Assembly: GCA_963971285.1 (NCBI GenBank)
Contig: OZ020254.1
Location: 10,850,001 to 10,914,000 of the forward strand
Direction of reading: 5' to 3'
DNA: 64,000 nucleotides
Source of the DNA: Astropecten irregularis
Lineage: Eukaryota; Echinodermata; Asteroidea; Paxillosida; Astropectinidae
Part shown: positions 9,301 through 35,302 of the stretch, piece by piece
Layout of the letters: each line of letters begins with the position of its first letter
Numbering within the stretch: the stretch's first letter is position 1
Program-made: the position numbers and the translations under genes
Notes under the pieces: generated by a model
What the model saw: only the letters and a program-made list of their open reading frames with translations
What the model was told of the DNA's origin: nothing
Database searches by the model: none

Positions 9301-11801
9301 CCACAGTATTTCTTAAGTCTTTTCTCTTTTATTTTTGATCTTTTAAAAAATAAAAGATTTTCGGTCGTTGTTTGACAAATTTCTGGATAAATACACCATT
9401 TCAGGTGGAAACATTTTAACGGTATGTTTCTACCATCACCACCTTCATGACCCTGTGTAAGTTATACGTAAATCTGTGAACATTTCTGTTTTGATTTCTT
9501 GCCAAAGTATGATACTACCTTTAACTCAGTTTTTGCCGCGTGAGTTTTCAAACACAAGCTTTAAATTTATTATAGGGTACTCAACGAATTTCAGTTGCTA
9601 CATGAAATTACATTTGTCGCTTGTAACTTGAAAACAAAAGAGCTGTACATAGCCTTTGCAAATAAATAATGGTGAAGTGATCTCTTCACGTAGTCAAGTT
9701 GATCTGAAATTATATACTGGGGTATTGTTTTTTTTACAGTGTTCCAAAAAGGACTGTTGAATGTAAAGCTATACATATCAAATGATGAATTAACACAAAT
9801 GAAATACTTCACAGGGGATCATTTTAAACTGAAATCATAGAGCAGATTTTCCTTCGGTGAACCAACCTGACAGCATTCAAGATTTCGATGAATGTATATT
9901 ATTTGGTGTGAGGTATGCAGTACAGGATGAGTAGGAAGTTGAAGATTTCAAGGATCTTGAAAGACAGACCTATATCCAATTAAAAAAATTGTTGAATGCG
10001 AACAAAATCTAGAATATCTCAAAAGCCTTTTCTATAGTATTATCCGAGTAAAGAGATTGCTTGGTAGGTATTCGTGAGCCTTCTGCAAAAGCAAGTCCTC
10101 TGGTAAATCTTGGTGAGTTCGCTTGCCAAGTGAAACATTATCTTCTCTCTTCAAACTTCCTGCAAGTCGGTAACAAGTATATAATTAACTGCTGCGAACT
10201 GATCATTGGCCAAAATATTGACCTAAAAATGTATTAAATGCTTGGAGGACCTGACGCGTTTCAATCCTAGCAGGATCTTTCTCAAAAGCTGTGAGAAAAA
10301 TCCTGCTAGGATCGAAACGCGCGTCAGGCCCTCCTATTAACTCCAAGCTTTCTGTAAAACTGTTATGATACTAAAACCGTATAATTCCATATCTATGCCC
10401 TCTATACTTTCTTTCATGGACGTTCGTTCCATGGTTAAAAAGCAAGGGAAAAGGGCAAAAACAAAGACGAGCTCACGAAGTTGAGGATACGAGAATTGAT
10501 AATCCCCTTGAAGGGAAATAAATAGGTCTTGTGACAGAGAGAACCGTTTATCATATAGCGGTAATTCTTTACCGCACAGCACCAAGAGCAACCATGCACG
10601 TATTAACAGAGGCGTTAAAACAAACAAGTAGATAAAATATAAAGTAACTTCACACTTTGTCAAAGAAATTCAGATTCATGGGCAAAAATATCAAGAAAGA
10701 TACAGTGACAGCCATCTGTGAAATTTCCAGTCCCATACAGTGCCCACTTTTTGAGAACTTAAAGCGAAAAATGCACACGGTATTTAAAACAAAAACTTAA
10801 TTTTCTGACAGACGTTTTGATCTTCCGAAGATCAAAATTGTTTTTAGTCAATTGGTTTGACTCTTTTCTGGACAAACACAGCATTTAAGACGGAAAACTT
10901 TAACGGTATGTTTCTACCATCATCATCTTTGTACCCTGTATATAAGTTATAGGTAAATCTGTGAAGATTTCTTTTTCGGTATGCTACCAAAGTATGATAG
11001 TATACCTTTACCAGTAAAAATGTTGTATGCACATTTTCGAGGGTGTTTCAGTGACACGGGATGACAAAATAATGATAAGCAGAACTTTATTTGATCCAAA
11101 TAATGAAAGTATACGTGTGAGTAAAATGATTCTGTTTGCATAATTGTATTGGAAATAAGATGTGAAGAAGATTATGAACTCGGAAATATAAGATCAGTTG
11201 GTGTAAAAATATTCTCTGAAAACAAAAATGGGATCAGTGCTTTGACTGATTTTCATTATATAGTATTCCACAATCCATTGTAAGGCCTACCTTGGAATGT
11301 AACCACCTTGCAGTAAGACCGTGTGTCCTGGGGGTCACTGCCCGTGCTATCGGGGGTCGATTCTCGCCTCGCACCGCCCTCCTGATCCTCTTCATCCCCG
11401 CTGTTCACCGGTGGTGCTCCACCGCCACCCCGCAGCCGGCTCGTGCCGTCTCCCTCCAGGCGGCTGGCCCCGTCCGGCGAGGCCTCCCGTGAAACCTGAC
11501 ACCACGGCCTCCGTTGCTGTGCCGTTTTCCTCGGGCTGGAACTTTCATCCAATGGCAGGTACTCCGCCGTGGAATGATCACGGTGGAGTGCCGTGAGTGC
11601 CAGCGGTGTCTGGGTGATCGCTGCTGGGTAGCTGCTAAACTGTTCTGCAACGGTTATTGCACCGATCCATGGGTCATACACAGGCGGAACTCTATTATAC
11701 ACAGAGTGCTTCTGATACGTTTGTCTAAAATGCTGCATTTTATCAAAAATACCATATTGCCGATCGTACGAAGGCCAGAAATGTGGCGTCCACACATCCA
11801 T
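6136..11801 (-). CDS. vax: Ventral anterior homeobox (Vax) transcription factor, three exons (11291-11801, 6998-7185, 6136-6336)
   Basis: The joined product is 299 residues. The homeodomain spans about residues 190-249 with W48, Q50 and N51 in place (WFQNRR at 237-242), so it should bind TAAT-type DNA sites in the nucleus. Three features identify Vax rather than Emx or Not. The lead-in PKALDLDRPKR directly precedes the homeodomain. The homeodomain itself has the QYMVGRDRARLAKKLDLTETQ stretch (given in part: QYMVGRDRARLA). After it comes NILRLL, a Vax C-terminal signature. The exon layout also fits Vax, with one intron just before the lead-in and one between ETQ and VKVW. The N-terminal exon has a low-complexity acidic/Gly-rich tail. 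Vax proteins pattern ventral eye and forebrain in vertebrates; the role in this animal is inferred. Phases agree at both junctions (1, then 0). Confidence 0.93.
6998..7185 (-). CDS. vax: vax exon 2 (homeodomain helices 1-2)
   Basis: 188 nt between the acceptor TTCTCAG and the donor ACGCAG/GTAAGT. It encodes DPNGQSRKMVFPKALDLD followed by the homeodomain up to ETQ, a lead-in typical of Vax proteins. Confidence 0.92.
7328..7450. repeat. Interspersed repeat with GATCC..GGATCGAAACGCGTCAGG motif, copy 1
   Basis: Matches 10187-10335: an AACTGCTGC lead, ACCTGAAAATG, then GGAGGGCCTGACGCGTTTCG and GCAGGATCTTTCTC. Similar motifs end many invertebrate retroelements; the class is not certain. Confidence 0.6.
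8015..8480. promoter_or_regulatory. GC-rich element inside vax intron 1 with homeodomain sites
   Basis: The only GC-rich block in the 4.1-kb intron. It holds CAATTAG, CTAATTAG and GTTAATG homeodomain-type cores and no copy of the window's repeats. Developmental homeobox genes often carry intronic enhancers, so this is a candidate; function is inference. Confidence 0.35.
9164..9524. mobile_element. TTAAAGG MITE, type A
   Basis: Right end AAGTATGATACTACCTTTAA intact; left end eroded (TTAACTGTTTTACTTCGG). Full-length interior. In vax intron 1. Confidence 0.8.
10187..10345. repeat. Copy 2 of the GAAACGCGTCAGG repeat, forming an inverted pair
   Basis: Two copies of the motif face each other (10249-10283 and 10290-10328), making a near-palindrome with GACGCGTTTC on one arm and GAAACGCG on the other. 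Confidence 0.65.
10640..11010. mobile_element. TTAAAGG MITE, type A
   Basis: Interior intact (GATTCATGGGCAAAAATATC); ends eroded, the right one reading AGTATGATAGTATACCTTTA. Lies just downstream of vax exon 1. Confidence 0.75.
11291..11801 (-). CDS. vax: vax exon 1
   Basis: 511 nt from the ATG (MDVWTPHFWPSYD) to the donor CCAAG/GTAGGC, ending in phase 1. It encodes the divergent N-terminal region, including a Gly/Arg/Glu-rich segment. The G left over at the donor joins AT of exon 2 to give Asp171. Confidence 0.88.
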
Positions 11802-12069
11802 TTTTAGTATGAATTTGCAACAGTTTCACTTTGAGCCTCGTGGAGATGAAATAATAATAATAATATCAAGCACTGGGATTGGGTTCGTAGACCTCCTATA
11901 GAAGGTGTTTATTCTCACTCATGCCTAATCAATAATGAGCTGAACAGCAAGACAGTCTGATACTTAACGACAGTGGGAATAAAGTATTTCCCGTATAATA
12001 ACACCTCGTGATTTTGTTCCTCTAGTTTCCTTTTTTTTTTTTTTTTCATAATTATTCAGTCAGCGAAGT

Positions 12070-12330
12070 TACATGCAGCGTATTTCACCCTAAGAGGGCG
12101 GGCTTCACGACGGGACGTCTTTCAGCGTCGCGTCGGGGGTACGGAGTCCCTTCGACCACGATCGGTCTTGATTGGCAGCCTGTCAATTACGGGGGGTCAT
12201 TACGGCCCTGTAGCCGCTCACGTTGAAGACTTATTAGCTCGTTGGCCTTTCAGTCGTGTCCCTTTCAACTGCGAGTGGCATGCTGGTTTGGGTATACCCC
12301 CTCCGTTATAACATGCTGAGCAAGGTGTGT
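12070..12330 (-). promoter_or_regulatory. CpG-rich block upstream of vax, candidate promoter
   Basis: About 270-530 bp upstream of the vax ATG. It has a GGGCGGG box, many CpG dinucleotides, an NF-Y-like CCAAT on the gene strand and TCAATTA homeodomain-type sites. No repeat similarity within the window. The promoter role is inferred from position and composition. Confidence 0.4.
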
Positions 12331-12746
12331 GTACTACAGTCTTCTCTGTTTATGAGCATCAACTTGTCACTGTAACTATTCTGTATGGGTAAGACACGGT
12401 ACACACAACTCACAGCTTATTAACAGCAAGACGGACATTTTTGACAAGTGTCAGAGACCGAATGAAAACGAAAAAAAAAAATTGTTTGGGAAAACATTTC
12501 GGGTGATCGAAAGAATTTCGACTACTCCCATGCACTGCAAAATGCAATGGGAATAGGTATAATGGAAGGAAACAGTGTATAACTGAGGTACGTCTAAGCA
12601 TCCGTACCTTGAGAAATTTGAATTTTAACAGCATCAACGAAAAATGAGTGAATTTTGTGAAAATGTCGTGCTCCCGTGAAAACTGGTACTCCATAATCTT
12701 GTTATGTTTGCCATGTCCTATTAAGAGCGGAGGTTGCAGGAAACAT

Positions 12747-13098
12747 TTAAGGTATACATTGGTAGGAAACCAAAACAGAAATGTTCACAGATGTACGTAT
12801 AACTTACAGGATATAAAGATGGTGGTGGTAGAAACATACAGTTAAAAGTTTTCCGCCTGAAATGGTGTATTTATCCAGAAATTAGTATAACAACGACCGA
12901 TGATTTTTGATCTTTAAAAGATAAAAAATAACGGTGAAAAGATTAAACAAATTCCGTGGGCGTCTTCACTGTTTTCTCAAACAATCGGCACCATGAGACT
13001 GGCAATTTTACAGATAACCTTTATTGTTTCTTTCTTGATATTTGTGCCCATGAATCTGCATTTCTTTCACAAAAACCAAAGTATGATACTACCTTTAA
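12747..13098. mobile_element. TTAAAGG MITE, type A
   Basis: Opposite orientation to the copy at 3241; right end AAGTATGATACTACCTTTAA intact, left end TTAAGGTATACATTGGTAGG. Confidence 0.8.
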
Positions 13099-13879
13099 GT
13101 GTGAAAAGAAAAAAATCAGAAAAAGAAATTTGTTGACGGGTGGCTTTCCAAAAAATTGCACCCTTACTCTTCACTATACCCTTACAGCTGTACCCACTCA
13201 AATACACGAGACCAGACTGAAATAAAGATGAGTAGGAATACGTAGATGACGGTATGAAATCATTTTGGAGAAGTGGCCAAAAAAAATTGACAAACTACTG
13301 GCACAAAAATGAACCATTTAAGCCCGACAACATAAACTTGTTTTCCCGAATCCTTAAAAAAAAATTGTAACTGTCAATTACCCTTCCAATCCTGCTTTAA
13401 ATTGTCTGGACTGCTCCTCCTCCCTTTGATGAGAGGACTAAAGAAAGGAGACCGACGCTTACATCCTAATGATCATCAATTGTGCGACCTGTCACAAGTC
13501 TGTTAAGTTCTTTACACGTCGTCTGCTAATTGGGGTCGACTTGGTCGTGTCATAAATAGCGCCCTCATCGTCGAGGCTGGGCGGCCACGCGATCGGCATA
13601 GAAAAGATCGGGTGTTTCGAACAGTCTCATTTCCAATTTGAAATAAGAAGCCATCAGAAATCAGGCCTTTGGCTACGACGAGTTCAAAGCAGATATTCGG
13701 AACAAGACAGCTGTGTTTCGGCTTAAACGAAAATATTTACATGTACATGTGGGCCTATACAATTATACAAAATAGGCCTAATACAACCTTGTTTTCAGTT
13801 TTCGGATGACGAAAATGTGGCTTGATTCGAAAGCCCAATTCGAGATAAAACAAGAAAGTTATTGTGCTCTTTTCAAGAA

Positions 13880-14210
13880 CACTTTGGTAAGAGACCAAAA
13901 CAGAAATGTTCACAGATTTACGTATAACTTACAGGATATAACATACCGTAAATTTTTTCCGTCTCAAATGGTGTATTTATCCAGAAATTAGTAAAACAAC
14001 GACCGAAAATCTGTTTGATCTTTTAAAAGGTCAAAAATAAATAAGAAAAGACTTAAGAAATACTGTGGCTATTTTTCACTGTTTTCTCAATAAGTGGGCA
14101 CCGTATGGGACTGAAATGTTCACAGATGACTGTTACTGTATCTGTCTTGTTAATTTTGCCCACGAATCTGTATTTCTTTGATAAAAACCAAAGTATGCTA
14201 CTACCTTTAA
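13880..14210. mobile_element. TTAAAGG MITE, type A
   Basis: Left end truncated at ACTTTGGTAAGAG, right end GCTACTACCTTTAA. Next to the CpG-rich island at 14275. Confidence 0.8.
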
Positions 14211-14274
14211 GATAGAACTTCAAAACAACACACAAAAGTGATAAATTCAATGAACCAAGAAATGTAATTTGCCC

Positions 14275-14480
14275 TTTTCTTTTCGGCTTGACGATCGGTC
14301 GAACACCGACGGGTGGGTGGCGACCACCGACGGCTACCGGGTCCCCGAGACAAATCCCCCGTCTGACGGCGGATAAAAGCCCCGCTGGGGGATGCGAGCA
14401 AATCAGCTCTCGTTCCGGACTCCAGTCAGTAATAAACCCCGCTGTTTCTGTCATCAGTACGATTTGGATTCTCTTCAATT
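14275..14480. promoter_or_regulatory. CpG-rich unique island 2.5 kb upstream of vax
   Basis: GC-rich block bordered on the left by a TTAAAGG MITE. Open frames on both strands are just the result of few stop codons; no known domain is seen. Could be a distal vax element. Confidence 0.3.
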
Positions 14481-15717
14481 GAAAGGTGTTCAGTTTCTGG
14501 GGGCCGTTCCTATTGTCATCTTGACCAATTAGTTACCGTAGGCAAGTGAGATTTGCCGCGGACAGGTAATTGTGAGCTAAAGGACATTTTCCAAATCGAT
14601 CAAACTTTTTTTTAACGGTGAAAGTTTCATAAATAAGTCCGCCTCCAGCAACGAAATGACCTGTTACCATAAACATGCACCAATTGGAACAGTAAAAGTC
14701 ACAACATTATGAGTTTATCTTTGTGATATATATTTCAGAACAATATATGACATGTTTCTAAATACGTTGAGAGAACATAAAATTCCCAATTTACAAAATA
14801 TTAGTATAATATAATGATGATAAACATTACATGGAATATAATAATTGTAGTTTACACAGAAGTGAAAAACGAATCACGCATATAACTGACGAAAATGAGA
14901 AAAATGTGAAGAACGGATTTAAGTTATATTATTGTTGTCCAAGAAAATTGACGAATTTCCGATTGATTTGCGAACGTAGGACATTAATCAATCGATAACA
15001 GAACCGTTCTGCCAATATTCGTCTTTTTTGTACCAATATACCGGTAAAAAGTTGAAAACGGGTCTTATTTTTTGGTATTTGTAATTTGTTGTCTTAAACA
15101 CACTGAAGTCAAGTTCATTTCAGGCGTATTGATGGACTACTCTATTAAATGTTTCAAAATACATAATAAATATTCCCATTATTGGTTTAAAACCATCACC
15201 AGTGGACGTTTTTCTTTCGATCTTTGACTTGCAGTTGCACAAAGTGCTTTGTCTTTAATTGTGCATTTTCAATATTGAGGGCTGATCGTATTTCTTGGCC
15301 CGAAGACGACTATCATACCCAAGACCGAATCCTCTTTATTTCAAGGCCCTATCATCCAGACAAATTAAGAAAAGTAAACATAATTTACAAAACAAACGGA
15401 CAAACAAACAAACAAAAGACAGAACGGAAGACCAATCAAATGAATTAACTAATTAGGCACAAAACGGTTTGGACCCTTCAGGCAAAATATTCAAACATCC
15501 ACGTGGTTATGCTAATTCCTTCAAATTAACGGCATTGATACTACTGGGTGAATTTGACATTATAAGAAATGTATGGAGTTGTGTACATTGCTGGGCTGAG
15601 ACAGCCCGCATGTAGAAGAAACATTTCTGAAGTTTAGGATTTTAAGAAGTCGCCAAATTTATAAAAATGCAAATAACTTACAATTATATTTATATGTAAA
15701 TACATATTTATACCAGC

Positions 15718-16320
15718 AGGGCCCAATTTCATGGTATCTGATACCGTAAGCAAACATTCTTCGCTTACGATAGCAGACTTATTTGCTAACGTATTTCACA
15801 GGAGCGTTTTCTCTTTTGCTATACGCTAAGCAAAGACTTTCTGCAGAATGCACACGACAGCGCGGTTAGCAGAAAAAAACAAAAACCAAGGTTGGCCTAG
15901 AATTTTTTCGCAAGTGCAGCTTAAAGGGAATGTACAACCTTCAGGTAACAACCCAAAACAGAAATGTTCACAGATTTATGTATAACTTTCAGGGTATGAA
16001 GATGGTGCTGCTAGAAACATATTGTTGAAATATTTTCCGCCTGAAATGCTGTATTTATCCAGAGTAAAACCATACATCCAAAACTTTTTTGATCTTGGCA
16101 AGATCAAAAACCCTTCTTTATGTATCATAAGAGAATTATTTCATGTACATGCTGGACTAGACAAAGTGTGAGTAATGTTCTGTCACCTTTACCAACATTG
16201 TACACGCCCTTTAAGGGCCGAAAGTCTTGCTTATGGATCCCATGAAATAGATTTCATGCTTAGCACGGTGCAGTAAGCACAAACATAGGCCATAACGGAT
16301 TCCATGAAATTGGTCCCTGG
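15718..16320. mobile_element. Palindromic CCAATTTCATGG element with a nested type D MITE
   Basis: Ends GGGCCCAATTTCATGGTATC and CCATGAAATTGGTCCCTGG are inverted. A type D MITE (15921-16214, TTAAAGGGAATGTACAACCT to GTACACGCCCTTTAA) sits inside. Related ends occur at 34301-34590 and 63873-64000. Confidence 0.7.
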
Positions 16321-17089
16321 TCTACTGGAATTCGAGCTATACATTCATGTGCATTGTGAATGGTGCAATCTTAAAATTGATTTAATGATAATGAACCTGA
16401 AACAAAAAGCCCAAATCCGCCAATCAAACAAATTTCCCTTGCTGAAACAAAACAATTGTAAAAATTAAACTTGAACAAGTCCAAAGCATTTGCAATGATA
16501 TACATATTATAATAATGAATTATTTCATTTATATTGAAAACTGCCTAGTTATTGCACATTCAAGCCAATGACGTCAAAAGGGAACAAAAAAAATATAATA
16601 ATCCAAAATCTTGAATTAAACTCAAACTCAAATAAGAGGAAAATTGCTTACAAAACATAAATTTTGATTCGGCCATTGAATATCTTTAGAGGGGCAAGTT
16701 TGGTCTTAATGCAAAAATGGCGAGGTAATTTTTCCTCGCGAAGGGGGTACTTCTACAGGAGAAACTGAAATGTTGAAATGCCTGTACAGCTCTTCAAAGG
16801 CAAAACCATTTGATGGTTTGTATTTGGAGAAAATCTCCTGCCTTTACTCAAGCATTAATAGGCAGTTGCTGATATAGCGCCCTCAAGTTATGCAACCTTC
16901 CAGCTCACCTATACCCAAATTTGTATCCTTGTGGAGACATGGTTTGTTCTTGTGTACTAATGAACACTCTCCAAAGAGCAGAATTAAAATCGCTCCCATT
17001 TGAACCAGAATCACTTTCCTGCGAAAGGCCCTCATATAAAATACTTGCGACACATAAGTATACCTCCTTTTTGATTTTCTTCCAAATAT

Positions 17090-17275
17090 CAGATTCGTGC
17101 AAATCTTATGGAGACCTATACACGAGTCCGACATGCGATTCATGTAAGTGGTACTGCGGTGTATCAGGGGACGTACACCCTGCTGTATGCGACGGAGCGT
17201 AAATTTTTTTGTTGCCACACAAAAGGCGGGCGGGGACACCGCAGTAATGACGAATAGTTTGTCATGCCGTCCCCC
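17090..17275. repeat. Dispersed repeat shared with 44215-44335
   Basis: Both copies contain a GTACACC..CTGCnGTA block followed by GTAAATT(C/T)TTTTGTTGCC and CGGGCGGG..ACnGCAGTAATG, with moderate divergence. Class unknown. Confidence 0.55.
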
Positions 17276-17611
17276 TGGAGACATATTCAACCTATTGTAC
17301 TCTCCCAAATGGCATCAGATATGCATTCACCTCATCAGTGACAACACTCCTGAGTCACTGAAAACTATTTCAGGTGTCTGGCTATCAAAATTACCAGCAA
17401 CCCCGGGAGATGAACAGATGAATTTAATTAACAAATAAAAATTACTAAGCAAAATGCGATTTTGAGCGAGTTGACAAATGAACCACTTTCCAATCAACTT
17501 TTGGGGACCCATTTTTTTTTTTAAGATTTGATACATATGTAATAATACAAAATACCAACGCTGTACATCTTTGGCTCAGAAACCCGAAACAAAAACCCCA
17601 AAACATGAATC

Positions 17612-17978
17612 TTAAAGGTACAGTACAGGATTGGTAAGATACCCAAACAGAAATGTTCACAGATTTACGTATAACTTACAGGGTATGAAGATGGAGGTGG
17701 TAGAAACCTACTGTTAAGATAGTTTCGCCTGAAATGGTGTATTTATCCAGAAATTAGTCAAACAAAGACCGAAAACTGTTTTGATCTTGGGGGGTAAGAT
17801 CAAAACCATTCTTTGTGATTTATAAGAAAAAGTGAGTCAGGTTTTTGCCATTTTCTCGTGAATCAGATGTCCGATTGAGCTCAAATTTTCACAGGCTTAT
17901 CATTTAATGTACATGTTTGATCAGACAAAGTGTGACTGCTGTTGTGTGATCTTTACCAATCATGTATTATACCTTTAA
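17612..17978. mobile_element. TTAAAGG MITE, type B (full copy)
   Basis: Bounded by TTAAAGGTACAGTACAGGAT and CATGTATTATACCTTTAA. Left 150 bp is closely similar to type A, right half is different (CCGATTGAGCTCAAATTTTC). Confidence 0.85.
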
Positions 17979-18194
17979 CTTTCAAATGACTCACCCTCAA
18001 CCCCCCACCAAAAAAAAAGGAAGAGTGAAAAAAACATACCAGCTTTCAAGTGGGGTAAAAGCACCAAGTCTCATTAGAAAAAAAGGCAGGAAATCTGCAC
18101 AGATGAGGCATAAAAAAACATGCAACCCTAAAAAATTGTAAATACGACAGAGTTGAGGGGAAATTGAAGAGATGGTGTGGGAAACAGTGAGCTA

Positions 18195-19036
18195 TACAGG
18201 TCGAGTCAAAAAGAAATTGACCGGGATTGGTGATATTTCTAAAAAGAAACGAATGACACTCAAAAGTTCATTAAAGTGTGTATTTCACAAGCATTCTCTC
18301 CTGTGTATCAGAAAAAAAGAAAGAAACAAATTGATCATTCCTAAGAGGAGTTATGTCTATTTAAAAGGGATGGTACAGAATTGGTAAGACAAAATACACT
18401 TCAAGATCACAGATTCACATAAAACTTACACAGTATAATGGTGATGATAGGAGAAAACATCCCATGAAATGTTTTTGTCTGAAATGCCATATTCATTGAG
18501 AAATAAATGAAAGTATTTTCTGATTGGAATAAATCACTTTGAAGCATTTTATTCATTCGTTGAAATGTGTAAACAGATTTTCACTATTTTCTTGTGACCC
18601 AGATGGCTGATTGTCCTCAAACTTCTACAGGTTTGTTAGTTAAGGTACATGTGTATATGATGGATTACATAATGTGCTTTCACTGTCAGCAACGGTTTTG
18701 TCACAAAAACCAGTTCTGTACCATCCCTTGGAATACTCAACAAAACCAATAAAGTACTTATTTTAGCTGTGTACGTAGCTATGACTCTTTAATACCCTTC
18801 AGATGTTAAAATTCAGTCAAGCATTAACATTCCATGGACAGCTTGCAAAATGAGTACCTTCATTAAAATAGACATAACTCCTCTTAGGAATGATAAATTT
18901 GTTTCATTGTTTTTTTCCTAATAAGCAGGAGAGAATGCTTGTTAAATAAATGCTTTACTGAAATTGCAAGCGTCATTTGATTGTTTGTTTCAAAACGTCA
19001 CCAATCCCGGTCAAGTTCTTTTTGACTCACCCTGTG
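18195..19036. mobile_element. Palindromic element with about 170-bp TIRs, containing a nested type C MITE
   Basis: Left arm 18195-18365 and right arm about 18860-19036 are imperfect reverse complements; outer ends read ACAGGTCGAGTCAAAAAGAA and CTTTTTGACTCACCCTGT, inner ends ATTCCTAAGAGGAGTTATGT. A type C MITE (18361-18731) lies between the arms. No transposase seen. Confidence 0.75.
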
Positions 19037-19364
19037 CTAAGGAGGTCGGTGGAAGGTGGGTATTTTGACTAGCTAGGAGAAGGTTGTAAGGGGTTGTGAG
19101 AAGAAAGAAGGGGTCTAAATTGATGTGACTACGTGAGCATGTTGGCAGTTAACAAATACACTGTGATTAGAATGAGAAATCCCTGATAAATCTTGGAATA
19201 TTAAGCCTTTTGTGAGTAACAATAAAAAAATATCTGGTACGCTGAATTCTTTCACTGTAGGTAAACATCAAAACCTTAATTTCTCCAGACTAAAGACACA
19301 GTTGCTGTACCACATGATTCTGGACAAGCTTTTAAGGTCTTCACATTCCTCATTTCAATTGTCT

Positions 19365-19520
19365 CCTGATGAGGACTAGAGCAGGCTAGTCGAAACGTTG
19401 AGATCTTAGGAGAAGTGCGAACGATATAGAAGTGCGAAAGTACGAACGATTCTTACATGGTGTTTCCGCAAACCGATCCACATACCAATTGTCACCATGC
19501 AAAGCCTAAAATCTTTCATC
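19365..19520 (+). mobile_element. Short retroposon with hammerhead-like core, copy 1
   Basis: CTGATGAGGACTAGAGCAGG then CTAGTCGAAACGTTGAGA, followed by GTGTTTCCGCAAACCGATCC and CACCATGCAAAGCC. Copies at 20739 and 51309. A 6-bp stem (GACTAG/CTAGTC) separates CTGATGA from GAAA. Confidence 0.7.
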
Positions 19521-19534
19521 GTAACTTGCTATCA

Positions 19535-19645
19535 GTCTGAAGCCTTATGATGAATTGCAGCCCTACGTAGGATACGATGGGTTATCCTTCATAACTCGAG
19601 TTACGATCGTAGGGCTTTGTGAAATTGACCCCTGGGGGTGTTTAC
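19535..19645. repeat. Fold-back repeat ending in TCAATTTCaCaAAGCCCTA, copy 1
   Basis: Contains GCAGCCCTACGTAGGAT and CTCGAGTTACGATCGTAGGG, ending GTGAAATTGACCCC. Inverted or variant copies lie at 30825-30975 and 45515-45665. Confidence 0.6.
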
Positions 19646-19778
19646 GTTCAACAAAAGAAGCCTGTGAGCCAGATACTATTCAGATTTAACTCGCAAATGG
19701 CTGATTGCGATTCTAATCACTAACTTGAGTTTTTTTTAACGGTGCCCCAAGGTCGGTGTGGTGAAGAAGGAAAAAACA

Positions 19779-33923
<14,145 letters not shown>

Positions 33924-34300
33924 CGGGAGGCACTGTTCACTGATCACAAGAAAAAGAAATCGTTGAGACTTTCACACTCACTCATTCAGTCGACTACTGA
34001 TACAACAACTTTCATAGTGAAAAAAACCCACAGTAGGCCTGCCCTATTTACTGATGTGAAAATTCCATCAGTCCCACACTTCTTTCTTTACATTGTGTTT
34101 TGACACTGTTTAATACATGTAGCTGCCAACATTGGTTTAAAAACATGAAACATCTGTTAGCGTTTAAAATACCACAAAGTAAGACAATAAATTGCAATGA
34201 CGAGAACTATTAAATGAATCTGCACTGTTATATTCAGGTACATAGTGAGATTTTCATCACACTGTTCACAAAATTGCACAGTTGTAATGTCAGCATGACC

Positions 34301-34590
34301 AGGGGCCAATTTCATGGAGCTGTTCAGCACAAAACAATTGCTTAGCACAAAACAATTGCTTAGCATAAAACATCATGCTCAATAAAACAAAACCATGCAA
34401 AGCCTCAAATCTTTCTTAAAACAAACCACCAGTAAAAATTCCATTTGATATTCATGGTCAGCAAACAACAGCCAAAGAACAATCACAGGAGATACACAGC
34501 ACATGGAAATTTGGTGGTTAATCCTGTTTCCGCTAAGACAGAGGTTTCATAGCTCGGAAATGTTTGTGCTAAGCAGGGCTGTGAAACTGG
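34301..34590. mobile_element. CCAATTTCATGG element
   Basis: Begins GGGGCCAATTTCATGGAGCT and ends GCTGTGAAACTGGCCTC. Contains GATATTCATGGTCAGCAAAC, shared with the copy at the window's right edge. Confidence 0.65.
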
Positions 34591-35302
34591 CCTCAGTTGG
34601 TTCACTTGGCAAATTAAAACCAGTAAAAGCACTCTAAACATACATGTACATGTATGTATAAACCTGTGTGAATGTCCAACATACCCTTATCTATTCTAAC
34701 TTAAAACATCTCTACAAAATCACCCTAACACTAACTCAATTCAAGCATTTCAAGATCACTTACCACCATAATGTACACTAACATACACATGATGTATGTA
34801 AGTGGAAAAATGTAAACTTTCGGCCACACTCAGTCCAACATGTTACATTCCCAGTTTGCGTGATTACAGCATGACTATAGTGTTATTCAATGAACGCTGC
34901 AGTAAAGGACCTCGCTCAAGCAAATAGCATCTTTATATACTGGTACCAGTCACTATCATCAGATGCAAATATAATACCGGTAGGTAGTCTACATGCTTAC
35001 TATCATGCCAAATGTCAAAGTCCAAAGATGATTGATACTGCATCGCAAATTGGACTTTTACCTCGGCCCAAATTTCGGAGTGGTTTTCTCTCAAGTTGGT
35101 TGCACATGTACAATTCTGGGACTTAAAAATGGATTTTGGTTCAACCACTTTGGATTGCAAAATTCATCCGGTAAGGGTTGCAAAATTTCAAAAACAGTAT
35201 ATGGTACAACTACATGTAGGCCCTAGGCCTACAGAGTGAAGAATCCTCCATATGTAGTGTAACACAGATGGGAACAGTGCCGTGAGAGACAAGCACTGGG
35301 CT

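Larger units (their letters stand above)
14481..19778. other. Intergenic, vax to PI4K2 3' end
   Basis: No convincing exon. AT-rich unique sequence from 14,500 to 15,700, then repeats to the PI4K2 stop. Frames of up to 141 codons near 16,883-17,438 overlap repeat sequence and show no domain. Confidence 0.6.

Noticed and set aside
10244..10335. Hammerhead ribozyme from GGATCGAAACGCGCGTC
   Set aside because: GAAACGCG and a short stem are present, but no CTGATGA strand precedes the stem, so the core is incomplete.
14053..14478. 141-codon minus-strand frame in the CpG-rich island
   Set aside because: Half of it is MITE sequence and the rest shows no family resemblance; open frames exist on both strands.
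16883..17308. 141-codon minus-strand frame
   Set aside because: Overlaps a dispersed repeat shared with 44215-44335 and contains no recognisable domain.
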